A model generated the notes under the pieces. It searched no databases, had not been told where the DNA came from, and saw nothing but the letters and a program-made list of their open reading frames with translations. Shown here piece after piece: positions 1 to 8,180 of a stretch of 18,031 bases of DNA; within the stretch, counting starts at the first letter, position 1; each line of letters begins with the position of its first letter. The stretch is from CAZWBR01 sp964632305 (GTDB lineage Bacteria; Bacteroidota; Bacteroidia; Bacteroidales; Prolixibacteraceae): NCBI GenBank assembly GCA_964632305.1, contig CAZWBR010000057.1, forward strand, positions 1-18,031, in the 5' to 3' direction. Made by a program: the position numbers and the translations under genes.

Positions 1-18
1 TTCCCCTACTCCCCTGAT

Positions 19-46
19 AAAAAATGTGTTGTAGAACATGTTTTTT
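19..46. terminator. A/T-flanked hairpin, possible bidirectional terminator
   Basis: A 12-bp stem (19-30 with 35-46, two G-U pairs) closes a GTAG loop. The left arm begins with six A and the right arm ends with six T, so it could end transcription on either strand. It lies upstream of the outer-membrane protein gene and may close whatever lies left of the window. Confidence 0.45.
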
Positions 47-211
47 GTGAAAAAAATCGACAAACAAGAAATCTGATGCTCAAAAATCCCAATTATCGAT
101 TGATTTGTTTTACGAACAGGGATGCGACAAGGTTTAAAATACTTTCCAAAATTTTGCTTAATTGAAAATTAAAGGGGAATTTTATTTTTTAATTCAGCAA
201 AGGAATCAGTT

Positions 212-2212
212 TTGGGTACTGCAACTATAAAATACTGTTTATTTACACTGATAATCTGTATACTATACAGCCAAGACGGTAAAACGATGAGTCATTCCGA
301 AGCAAATATTTCATCGGGCTCATCGATAACTTCCTATGACTTTGCGATCGAAAAAATCCTCAAATACAGTGAAACGGAGTCGACCGATACAGCCAAAATT
401 AACCAGACAAACAATAAATTTCCACTGCTAATCCCCATTCTTCCAAAGTTTTTAAACAACGGGGCAGACAGTTTAAAATCGGGAGGTAATGGGAACAAGC
501 AGATCAAGAATGCAAATAATCTGAAAGGGATCGCTGAACGGTATTTCATCACCCGCAATCTCTTCTCATTTTTGATGACCGAACAGGGGACCGCAAAAGA
601 GGAAGTTGGGGTAAAGAGTAAGTCCTATTTCGACAGTTATGCCGGAAAGAGAATTACCTCGATCCGGTTTAAAAGGCTCGATCCCTTCGGCCCGACCCTC
701 TATGACACTGCTAAGGTTGCTACCGATTGGATCGGTAAAACCGGAAACCAACTTCATATGAACACGACTAAGAAGAAGTTAAGAATGCAGTTATTGTTTA
801 AAGAAGGTGAAACTGTAAATCCACTCCTGATGGCCGAGAACGAAAAGATTATCCGGGACCTCCCTTTTATCGAAGATGTAGCCATTTTAATTGTTCCTTC
901 AAAAATCGTTCCTGATGAGGTTGAGATAATCATTATTACCAAGGACCGTTTCGAATATGGCTTCGTGGCTGATATCAGTCCGAGACACTCGGACATCGAA
1001 CTGTTCAATGAAAATATGTTTGGGATCGGACATCATATCGCCGCGGGTATAACCACAAATAATAATGTCGATCCAAAGATAGGTGCCTATGCTACATATA
1101 AAATCAACAACATTGACGGAAAATTCATCAATCTGTCGGTTTCCTATTTTGACACTTATCGTAAAAAAAGCTGGATTTTAAATGCAGATAAAAACTTCAT
1201 CTCCTCGGAGACCGACTATGCTGGTGGAGTTTATATTGAAAAAGCCTTTCGCAACAACTTTATCACCGATCAGCACCCCATCAGACTGGATACTCCGGTT
1301 TCCTATTTTATCAGTGATTACTGGATGGGATTTATCCTCAATCCCGAACGGAATGCCGACCAGTGTCGAAATACATTATTCGGAAGGTACATGTACCAGG
1401 AATTTAGTACTGATCAATTCACTTTAGGTAACAAGTTTATCAGGGATCATCATTTTTTCATGACAAGTTTCAGTAATACCAAGCGAAATTTATTCAAAAA
1501 TAACCTGGTATACAGTTTCGGAGTTACTGAGGATATTCCGTACGGGCATTTATTGGAGTTGAAAGCGGGAATCGACCGATCGCAATATGGCAACTGGCCT
1601 TATTTGGGGGTTTCATTTACGAAAGCTTCAATTTTAAAGGATAAAGCATATTTCAACTGGCAAGTAGCCTGTGATGGATTCTGGGAGCAGGAGAGAATCG
1701 CCCAGGGAACGATACTTTTCAAGACCAACTATTTCTCCGACCTGTTTTATATTAAAGGAAACCGATATCGACAGTTCGCCAATATTGAGTTTATTGGCGG
1801 AATTAACCGTTACAAACAAGAATACCTCACCATCAACAGGAAGTATGGAATCCGAGATTTCTTTTCCGATGAAGTTAGAGGTGTCAATAAGTTAAGGGTT
1901 AATCTCGAACTGGTAAAATTTTTAAACTGGAATTATTACGGTTTCCGATTTGCCAATTTCCTCTATTCCGATTTTGCCTTTCTTTCTAATGATTTAAAAC
2001 ATTTGTTCGAGCAGGATTTTTATGCCGGAATTGGAGTCGGATTTAGGGTTCATAATGAATCCCTTGTTTTCAATGTACTTGAAATTCGCCTCTCCTGGTT
2101 TCCGATGATTCCCAACGATGGATCCCACTTTTTTCTGAACTCCTTTGGCGTTCCCAAGACCCGATTCCCCGATTTCTTCGGACAGAAACCTGAACTGAAC
2201 AGGTTTCAGTAA
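212..2212 (+). CDS. Omp85/BamA-TamA-like outer membrane beta-barrel protein with a POTRA-like domain
   Basis: The 666-residue protein starts at a TTG preceded by AAAGGA at 199-204, a good ribosome site seven bases away. The next in-frame ATG (287) would remove the hydrophobic N-terminal segment (residues 5-20) that looks like a signal peptide. Residues about 145-245 resemble one POTRA module: a strand, two helices around 'ENEKIIRDLPFIEDV', then 'DEVEIIIITKDRF'. The remainder alternates aromatic and polar residues as in a large outer-membrane barrel. Omp85-family proteins insert or translocate proteins at the outer membrane. With only one visible POTRA and no classic terminal aromatic residue, this is more likely an accessory family member than BamA itself. 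It is alone on the plus strand, and no partner gene is visible. Confidence 0.7.
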   Translation: MGTATIKYCLFTLIICILYSQDGKTMSHSEANISSGSSITSYDFAIEKILKYSETESTDTAKINQTNNKFPLLIPILPKFLNNGADSLKSGGNGNKQIKNANNLKGIAERYFITRNLFSFLMTEQGTAKEEVGVKSKSYFDSYAGKRITSIRFKRLDPFGPTLYDTAKVATDWIGKTGNQLHMNTTKKKLRMQLLFKEGETVNPLLMAENEKIIRDLPFIEDVAILIVPSKIVPDEVEIIIITKDRFEYGFVADISPRHSDIELFNENMFGIGHHIAAGITTNNNVDPKIGAYATYKINNIDGKFINLSVSYFDTYRKKSWILNADKNFISSETDYAGGVYIEKAFRNNFITDQHPIRLDTPVSYFISDYWMGFILNPERNADQCRNTLFGRYMYQEFSTDQFTLGNKFIRDHHFFMTSFSNTKRNLFKNNLVYSFGVTEDIPYGHLLELKAGIDRSQYGNWPYLGVSFTKASILKDKAYFNWQVACDGFWEQERIAQGTILFKTNYFSDLFYIKGNRYRQFANIEFIGGINRYKQEYLTINRKYGIRDFFSDEVRGVNKLRVNLELVKFLNWNYYGFRFANFLYSDFAFLSNDLKHLFEQDFYAGIGVGFRVHNESLVFNVLEIRLSWFPMIPNDGSHFFLNSFGVPKTRFPDFFGQKPELNRFQ

Positions 2213-2596
2213 ACCGGACTGATCAATTCTTCTTCCCGGATTTCGGTTCAGTTCAATTTAAAACTCATGACATCTTTGGGAGTGATATTCTTAACTGATT
2301 ATTCCATATACATAATTTGATCCGGCACATATTAAATTTTCAGGAATTCATTTTTATACAGCAACCTATGGCAAAAGAGTTCTCAAAAACGAGGATATAC
2401 CCCAATTATTGCTTGTGACACAACATCGGAAAAGCCTTTTAAATCCAGCACCTCTTCTCTAAAGCCAGAAACTCAAATCCACGAAGACAATAAACAGAGA
2501 CTTTTTTCGGAACAGCATAATCTCACCGAATCACTTTTTGGATCCCGGATTCTACCGACATTTATAATACCATCAGGTAAGGTTTATAAATGCAAG

Positions 2597-2619
2597 AGCC
2601 CTGCCGTGATGGCAGGGCT
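2597..2619. terminator. GC-rich perfect hairpin, probable transcription stop
   Basis: A perfect 9-bp stem (AGCCCTGCC / GGCAGGGCT) closes a 5-base loop. No strong T-run follows on either strand, so intrinsic termination may be weak. Its position between two convergent genes suits a shared 3' end for the outer-membrane protein gene and the sigma/anti-sigma operon. Confidence 0.45.
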
Positions 2620-2693
2620 AAGGAAACATTTACATTTAATATCTTACTTGTACTTGAGAAACATTTAAAAACTTCACTGATTAATATTCATCT

Positions 2694-2732
2694 TGCAAGG
2701 AACGAATAAAGAAAACCAGCATTGAAGTGTAG
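2694..2732 (+). pseudogene. Decayed remnant of the GG-leader peptide gene
   Basis: Bases 2694-2716 match the untranslated leader of the intact peptide genes (8141-8163 and 10063-10085) at 21 of 23 positions. After four unrelated bases comes ATTGAAGTG (2721-2729), equal to codons 9-11 of the peptide, followed directly by TAG. The 41 bases that should lie between, including the start codon, are missing. The combination suggests a third, deleted copy just past the end of the sigma/anti-sigma operon. No matching promoter was found upstream of it. Confidence 0.45.
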
Positions 2733-2749
2733 AAAACTTTATCTTAATT

Positions 2750-4252
2750 CTATTTGAGTCGTTTAAGTATTTTTTCTGAGCTCGCCTGATAATATCCATT
2801 GCTTGCGGCTATTTTCCTGAATTGCCGGACGGCTTTTTCACGCTCCTCATTATTCAGGTAGCAAAGTCCGAGATACCATTCCGATTGTTCGATGAAAAGG
2901 TTGTCGCCATGCGAGATAACTTTCGCGAAAGACTGAATAGCGTTGTTGTATTCACCTTTACCCTGATAAGATAAGCCAGAATAGAAGTTCCCTGTATAAT
3001 TATTCTCATCTTCACTCAGGATGCCGTCCAATAATTTCAGTGCAGAATCATAATCTTGTTGATTGATACTGGCAATTGCCTCACCCATCAAATTATCGCC
3101 ATCAGTTGATAAAGAACGTGAGGTATTGGCTATCCCACTGTATGGTTGATAAAACTCGGTATAAATCTGTTGATCGGTGTATGATCTGTTTTTCAGAATC
3201 CCGGTGATGCCTAATAATAAAACTATAGATGCTGCAGCATACCAAACTATTTGTTTCCGTTTTGGCATGGCAAGTCCCCGCTTTTCTTTACCGGATTCTT
3301 TCTCTGCCGCACTTATGGATTGTAATTTTCTTCTCAGCGACATTATTTCGCGTTCTCCGATGGCTTCATTGATCTCACCATTCAATTTAAGTTCAGCAGC
3401 CAGACCAGGATTCATCAGCAATTCTTCTTCGAACGAGGCAACAGCATCTTCAGCCAGGACTCCGTCAAGATAGTCGTCAATTTCTTCGACTGAACGGGTG
3501 TGGGAAGTTTCCGTACCCATGATTTGTTTCATGCTGCCTCTTAGACTCATCACATCTTCTTCCCCTATTGCAGAATCAATATCCCTGAACAGGTTGATTT
3601 CTTCAGCCAGATCGTCATTGACCAGGGCTTCCTCGGCAATGATCAGGCTCAGATCTTCATCCAGATCACCAGATATATAACCTTCGATGTCGGAGAAACT
3701 ATGATCGTGTACAGAGATGGAATTTGCGATTGAATTGAGGTTTGCCCTCAAGTTGATAATATCTTTTTCTTTGACAGCCTGATGGATTTCGTCGAATATT
3801 TGTTCATCCTCGGCTGAAAGAAATTCAGTTTCGTTATCTGAAATGATTTCCTCCGGTTTATACATTTCATGGATCGTCTCTTTCGAGGCTTTCGCATGAT
3901 TATAAATATGGAGTTTTTGGAGAAAGTTCCCCAGACCGCTAAGTTCGCTATCGTCAACATCGAGGTTGACTGCTTTGTCGATCTCATCGGCCAATCCAAA
4001 ATAGGTATCAAGTTTTTGGTAGACTTCTTTTGGTTCGGAATATCCCTCTTCCACGGAAATCATTTGAAGTTTCTTCCGCAGGTTGATAATATCGTTTTCC
4101 TGCAAAGCTTCTTCAATTTCCATTGAAAGTTCAATATCCTTGCTCAATGACGGGTCGGAGAGTAAAAGATTTTGAAAATCATCCAGATCTTTACCTGTAA
4201 GGTCTTCGCTTACAAACCGTTCTACCATCGTGTATTTGGATTCAGGTTCCAT
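2750..4252 (-). CDS. Membrane anti-sigma-like protein with repeated N-terminal modules and C-terminal TPRs
   Basis: The 500-residue protein overlaps the end of the sigma gene by 11 bases, so the two are probably translationally coupled. Residues 8-66, 187-246 and 256-315 are three full copies of an acidic helical module (a 'Y(I/L)xGxL' style start, then 'DPxLxxEIxL'). Residues 154-175 hold the tail of a fourth and 88-114 a weaker trace. Each tail follows the pattern EI-x2-A(I/V/L)-x-E-x-(D/E)I-x2-LR-x2-L-x2-I. Such modules resemble the N-terminal part of Bacteroidota anti-sigma proteins that lack zinc ligands. One transmembrane segment lies at 335-353 after a basic stretch, so the N-terminus is predicted cytoplasmic. 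Residues 390-500 form about three TPRs, predicted periplasmic. The role as the sigma factor's membrane inhibitor rests on gene order and topology. A membrane scaffold is the alternative. Confidence 0.72.
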   Translation of the reverse strand: MEPESKYTMVERFVSEDLTGKDLDDFQNLLLSDPSLSKDIELSMEIEEALQENDIINLRKKLQMISVEEGYSEPKEVYQKLDTYFGLADEIDKAVNLDVDDSELSGLGNFLQKLHIYNHAKASKETIHEMYKPEEIISDNETEFLSAEDEQIFDEIHQAVKEKDIINLRANLNSIANSISVHDHSFSDIEGYISGDLDEDLSLIIAEEALVNDDLAEEINLFRDIDSAIGEEDVMSLRGSMKQIMGTETSHTRSVEEIDDYLDGVLAEDAVASFEEELLMNPGLAAELKLNGEINEAIGEREIMSLRRKLQSISAAEKESGKEKRGLAMPKRKQIVWYAAASIVLLLGITGILKNRSYTDQQIYTEFYQPYSGIANTSRSLSTDGDNLMGEAIASINQQDYDSALKLLDGILSEDENNYTGNFYSGLSYQGKGEYNNAIQSFAKVISHGDNLFIEQSEWYLGLCYLNNEEREKAVRQFRKIAASNGYYQASSEKILKRLK

Positions 4253-4823
4253 CTCTAATTAATTTTTTATAGCTTAAGTCTTGCTTAATGCTTGTCACTA
4301 AATACTCTTTACATTTGAATTTCCGCTTTTTCACGTACTTTTCACTATTGAACCCCATGATCTGCGCGATCTGTTTCAGGGGTACTTTGTCGAAGAACAG
4401 CTGTAACAATTTTTGGCAATCGCTTCCCAGCATCTGGAAATGTTTCTGGTATAAGCGAAACCGCTCATTCTTATCAGCCATTTCGGTCAAGTCGTGGTCA
4501 TATTCACTCTCGGAGAAAGAACTGTCGATAAGCACATCCTTTTCAGTCTTTTGTCGGGTCAGTTGCTTAAACCAAAGGAATTTACAGACCGAGAACAGAT
4601 ACGTTTCAAAAGCACAGTTTAAAACCAATTCGTTGGCTTTTAATTTCCGGTATATAACTATGATTGCTTCCTGGAATACATCGTTGGCATCATCGTCGTC
4701 ACCGCTGTTCTTTTTGACGTACAAGTTGACTTTGTAATAAAAGTTCTTGTAGATGTGCTGCAGTATTACGTTGTCATTCCGTAGAATTCCATTGAGGAGT
4801 TCTTCGTTGGTGTAGTTTATCAT
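4242..4823 (-). CDS. ECF-type RNA polymerase sigma factor
   Basis: About 193 residues, the usual size for a minimal ECF sigma factor. Region 2 is visible around 'DDDDANDVFQEAIIVIYRKL' and 'FETYLFSVCKFLWFKQLTR' (core binding and -10 recognition). Region 4 is the helix-turn-helix 'VPLKQIAQIMGFNSEKYVKKRKFKC'. The reading frame can begin at TTG 4829, but ATG 4823 is the more usual start. A promoter that also precedes both GG-peptide genes ends at 4832, so the transcript would begin almost at this ATG. The gene overlaps the downstream anti-sigma-like gene and lies 261 bases after the CHAT protease gene on the same strand. The shared promoter implies autoregulation. Confidence 0.9.
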   Translation of the reverse strand: MINYTNEELLNGILRNDNVILQHIYKNFYYKVNLYVKKNSGDDDDANDVFQEAIIVIYRKLKANELVLNCAFETYLFSVCKFLWFKQLTRQKTEKDVLIDSSFSESEYDHDLTEMADKNERFRLYQKHFQMLGSDCQKLLQLFFDKVPLKQIAQIMGFNSEKYVKKRKFKCKEYLVTSIKQDLSYKKLIRDGT

Positions 4824-4831
4824 TTTCAACA

Positions 4832-4863
4832 GTTAATACGGTTTATTCATAAAAGGTAACCCC
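4832..4863 (-). promoter_or_regulatory. Predicted ECF promoter of the sigma operon, shared with the GG-peptide genes
   Basis: Read on the minus strand this is GGGTTACCTTTT, then GTATTAAC. Exactly 15 bases separate ACC from GTATTAAC, the same as at both peptide genes, where the boxes are GGGTAACCTTTT and GTATTAAC. The -35 box has the AAC-like core and the -10 box the CGTATT look typical of ECF promoters. A-rich tracts lie upstream, as a possible UP element. The -10 box ends only 8 bases before ATG 4823, predicting a leaderless or nearly leaderless mRNA. Confidence 0.7.
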
Positions 4864-5084
4864 TGAAATTGATTTTTTTTCAATTTTTTTTCTATCCTGA
4901 GCATTTTTCCCGGAAATCCAGGCCCCGACACAAACATAATTATTGTAATCGAATTTCAGCCATCATAATCAAAAAAGTTTGTCATACGACTATATATTAC
5001 AGCAATTAAGCACTTTAAACAATCAGAAGACTCAAAAAACGCTCCAATATCCGGTTATTAAAGGTCTATTCAGATAATTGAAAA

Positions 5085-7970
5085 TTACAGTTCCTTTTTA
5101 CCTTTTCGCCTGATAAATAGCTTTTCAAAAACTATTGCTAATAAAACAAAAATAATCATTCCGGCAAAATATGGAACCTTCGTGCGGTATAAAGGCGATT
5201 GCGAACCCACACTAACATAGCCCAACCAATAATAAGGATGGGCTTTCAACGGGTCTGCCGACTGGATATGGCCAATCTTGGCTTTTCGAAGCGCCTCATC
5301 TTTTGACATGCCATTCTTGAGGTTTTGATAAAAGTTGATCATCAGCTCGGCGCTTGAAATATCCTCGACACTCCATAAGGTCATGATAATGCTTGGACAA
5401 CCTGAATAAAGAAAAGCCCGGGCAAGGCTCATTACCCCTTCTCCACGCTGCAACCGGCCCGAACCGGTGTTACAGGCGCTCAGTACTGCCATCCGCGATT
5501 TCAGTTCAAGATTATATATCTCATAGGTATCCAACCATCCATCGCTATTGGTTTTTGTCTCCGGAGTAAACACCAGTTTCGAATACATTGGTAAACTATC
5601 GTTAATCACCGTATGCATGGCCAGGTGCAGGATATCGTACTGATTGGAGACCTGCTTGAATTTTTCTTCACTCGCTTCCGCTCCCATAAAGACATCCCCT
5701 GAAATCAATCCGGTAATGCCGGCTACTTCTTTTCTTGCTCCGGGTAAGGGGAACAACCGGTCACGGGGAGTCAGGTCCCTGACCTTATTCACATCAAAAT
5801 CGGCCCCGTTATACTCCGGTGCAAAAGCTGCCAGATCTTTCGATGCCTCCCTGTTCTTTTTAAAGTAATAATATAATAGTGTAGCTGAATAGGTATAAGA
5901 TACGGCATGATCATAAACCAAGTATTTCAGGTTGCGAAAATCCATCTTTGTGGTATCGGGCATCGAAGTAATAAAAGCATCAAAGGGCAGATACGCCAGT
6001 TTATCATCAGGCACCACGATCAAACGGTAATCCTGAAGTCCAGCGGAAAACGGAGCCAATAACCACTTATTCAAGCTAAATGCGTTATCCACATATTTTT
6101 GATAATCCCTCTTCCGGGTTTCGCTAACTGCACCGCTCTTTAAAAACCCAAGAAAATTGCTGACCGTCTCATCAAACATAGGCTCCAGTGGATGACGGTA
6201 AAGCTGATAATGGTTATTCTTGATGATAAAGGCGATCACCTCCCCGGGATTCCCGTTCTCAGGATCTTTAACGACATACTCGATGATCGCCTCTCTCGAT
6301 TCCAGCCTATCCTGCACCTCATCCAACGAAACGATAGGATCGGCATATTTAAAATCGTAATAACGCGGATATTTATTTTCAAACAGGTCGATCAGTTGAT
6401 CATACTCCTTATTTAAAGCGAAAATCTTATCTTTCCACAAACCCAATTTAGCCGGATCGGGGCTCCCACCGGCATTTTCATTGAATACAAAACTTTCATA
6501 AGCTGCAATCTCGCTCTTTAGCTCTTTTTCCTTTTGCAATAAGGAATCGGGCAACCCGCCAAATTGTTTGGCATGAAGGTCACGGATCATGGTCTGAAAA
6601 TCTGTCGAGCGGCTTCGTTCGGAAAACTCGAATGCCTTTTCGAAATACTGTTTCTTCCCGGTCAACTGGTAAAGCCGGCTTGCGGCGTCGACCGCACCCA
6701 AATAGACAGGATGTTCATTCTCGGCCAGTTTCAGCCGGCTCTCCTGGTTCATAAAGCCGGTTCTGATCAGATGAATTACTTTTGAAGCCTCTTCAAAGGA
6801 GGCCAGTGAATTTTCAAAATACCGGATACTCTTCTCCCGATCCCCTCCTTTCTCTTCCAGGTCCGACATCATCCGCAACGCTTCCGCTTTGCTCTTCAAC
6901 GCATCAAGCAGTTTCGTCTTATCCAGTACGTTAGCCGCAGTAGGAGGGTTTTGGGTAAAGTCCTTTGAAGAGAAACCCGGGGCAATGGCCATCAGCGCCT
7001 GCTGAAAATAATCTAACGCGACCAGGGTGTTCTTTCTCTTCTCCGCCAAAAAATTACCCAGATTACTGGCCTGCTCACTCTTCTTTAGATAGACCTGACC
7101 GGTCTCATTCAAACAATGTGCATAAACTGGATTTTGCTTTCCAATATTTTTTTCAATAAATAATCTGGCCTCATCATAATATTTTAATGAATTTTCAAAA
7201 TCCGAAAGATTTAAACTTACCAATCCTAGATTTAAGTAAATGGTTTCTTTACCTAAAAAGTTTCCCCCATGATTAAACTCCCCAATTTTCAACGCTTCCT
7301 TAAAACAATTAAAACTTTGATTATAATCTTTCAACCGCAAATAAATCATTCCACGAGATGCCCATTTGCGGTATTCCAATTTGTCATTAGTACTTATCTT
7401 AAATGCTTTATTACAAAACTCAAACGCATCAGAGAATCTTGATGCTTCATAATAAAAAACAGTAAGATTAATAAGTAAATTCTCGTATTCTTTTCCTGAT
7501 GTTGATTGTAAATCCCTATAAACACGATCCGCGCTCTCATAATAATTCAACGCTTTTTCAATGTCGCCGGTCTCACCGTAACAGATTCCCAAATTTTGAC
7601 GAATACCGGCAATATTATTTAAACGCTCTTCACCCAATTGAAGGTAGATCTTCTCCGCCCGTTCATAATAGTTAATGGCCTGAGAATACAGACCAAGCTG
7701 GCTTTTAATGACCCCAATATTGCTCAAAACATTGGCGACCGGGGAAGAGTTTTCACCGTAATCAGCGATGCGAATAGTTAAGGTCGATTCAAAAAGGGTT
7801 AGAGCCAGGTCATAATTGCCATCCTTGAGTGCAGCAACTGCTCTCCTGAAACTATCCTTTTCAGAATCGGCCTGAACCGTTTCTGCCGGCAAAAAAAAGG
7901 GGACCAACAGAAAAACTGCCAGTAATGCGAACGCCAAAAATCTCCTGATACTGTATATTGAACCCGCCAT
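5085..7970 (-). CDS. TPR-CHAT caspase-like protease, exported and membrane-anchored
   Basis: I chose ATG 7970 (961 residues) rather than the longer frame from 8036. This places a normal signal peptide (basic 'SIRR', hydrophobic core, cleavage near VQA-DS, residue 34) at the N-terminus. Residues about 38-420 are TPRs of the 'A-x2-YYERA' kind. The C-terminal half is a CHAT domain, a clan CD cysteine peptidase related to caspases and separase. The catalytic pair is visible: His786 in 'LHLAMHT' and Cys833 in 'VLSACNTGSG'. One transmembrane segment (932-953) is followed by a basic tail (FIRRKGKKEL), so the TPRs and CHAT domain should lie in the periplasm. Codons 143-277 (about 7140-7540) are strikingly AT-rich. 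It stands upstream of the sigma/anti-sigma pair and divergent from GG-peptide copy 1. The substrate is unknown; the anti-sigma TPRs and the GG peptide are the obvious candidates. Confidence 0.88.
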   Translation of the reverse strand: MAGSIYSIRRFLAFALLAVFLLVPFFLPAETVQADSEKDSFRRAVAALKDGNYDLALTLFESTLTIRIADYGENSSPVANVLSNIGVIKSQLGLYSQAINYYERAEKIYLQLGEERLNNIAGIRQNLGICYGETGDIEKALNYYESADRVYRDLQSTSGKEYENLLINLTVFYYEASRFSDAFEFCNKAFKISTNDKLEYRKWASRGMIYLRLKDYNQSFNCFKEALKIGEFNHGGNFLGKETIYLNLGLVSLNLSDFENSLKYYDEARLFIEKNIGKQNPVYAHCLNETGQVYLKKSEQASNLGNFLAEKRKNTLVALDYFQQALMAIAPGFSSKDFTQNPPTAANVLDKTKLLDALKSKAEALRMMSDLEEKGGDREKSIRYFENSLASFEEASKVIHLIRTGFMNQESRLKLAENEHPVYLGAVDAASRLYQLTGKKQYFEKAFEFSERSRSTDFQTMIRDLHAKQFGGLPDSLLQKEKELKSEIAAYESFVFNENAGGSPDPAKLGLWKDKIFALNKEYDQLIDLFENKYPRYYDFKYADPIVSLDEVQDRLESREAIIEYVVKDPENGNPGEVIAFIIKNNHYQLYRHPLEPMFDETVSNFLGFLKSGAVSETRKRDYQKYVDNAFSLNKWLLAPFSAGLQDYRLIVVPDDKLAYLPFDAFITSMPDTTKMDFRNLKYLVYDHAVSYTYSATLLYYYFKKNREASKDLAAFAPEYNGADFDVNKVRDLTPRDRLFPLPGARKEVAGITGLISGDVFMGAEASEEKFKQVSNQYDILHLAMHTVINDSLPMYSKLVFTPETKTNSDGWLDTYEIYNLELKSRMAVLSACNTGSGRLQRGEGVMSLARAFLYSGCPSIIMTLWSVEDISSAELMINFYQNLKNGMSKDEALRKAKIGHIQSADPLKAHPYYWLGYVSVGSQSPLYRTKVPYFAGMIIFVLLAIVFEKLFIRRKGKKEL

Positions 7971-8106
7971 AATGCATTTCTTCAGATAATGGATAAAGAA
8001 AATAAAAAAATGAGCTGTAAAACAAAAAAAAAGCAAGTTTTATATCGCTGACTTACTGTTGTTTAAAAAATATCTTAATCTTTTTGCGATTTTTTTTCTA
8101 TAATGA

Positions 8107-8137
8107 GGGTAACCTTTTTATGAATTCCGGTATTAAC
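8107..8137 (+). promoter_or_regulatory. Predicted ECF promoter of GG-peptide copy 1
   Basis: The boxes GGGTAACCTTTT (8107-8118) and GTATTAAC (8130-8137) have the same spacing as in front of the sigma gene on the other strand. A run of eight T lies just upstream (8090-8097). Transcription from here would give a leader of about 35-40 bases before ATG 8181, containing AAGGAAACAATAAAG. Confidence 0.7.
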
Positions 8138-8180
8138 TAGTGCAAGGAAACAATAAAGAAAACATTTAAAACTTACTACT

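Larger units (their letters stand above)
2213..2749. other. 537-bp intergenic region with no intact gene
   Basis: This separates the outer-membrane protein gene from the convergent anti-sigma-like gene. I see no coding ORF. It holds a GC-rich hairpin (2597-2619) and, near its right end, a decayed copy of the GG-peptide leader (2694-2732). Short stretches at 2622-2657 and 2657-2680 also loosely resemble the peptide 5' region, but they are too AT-rich to call. Confidence 0.6.

Noticed and set aside
4288..4737. Plus-strand ORF opposite the sigma gene
   Set aside because: It is antisense to conserved sigma regions 2 and 4, has cysteine/phenylalanine-rich unlikely protein composition, and has no start signal.
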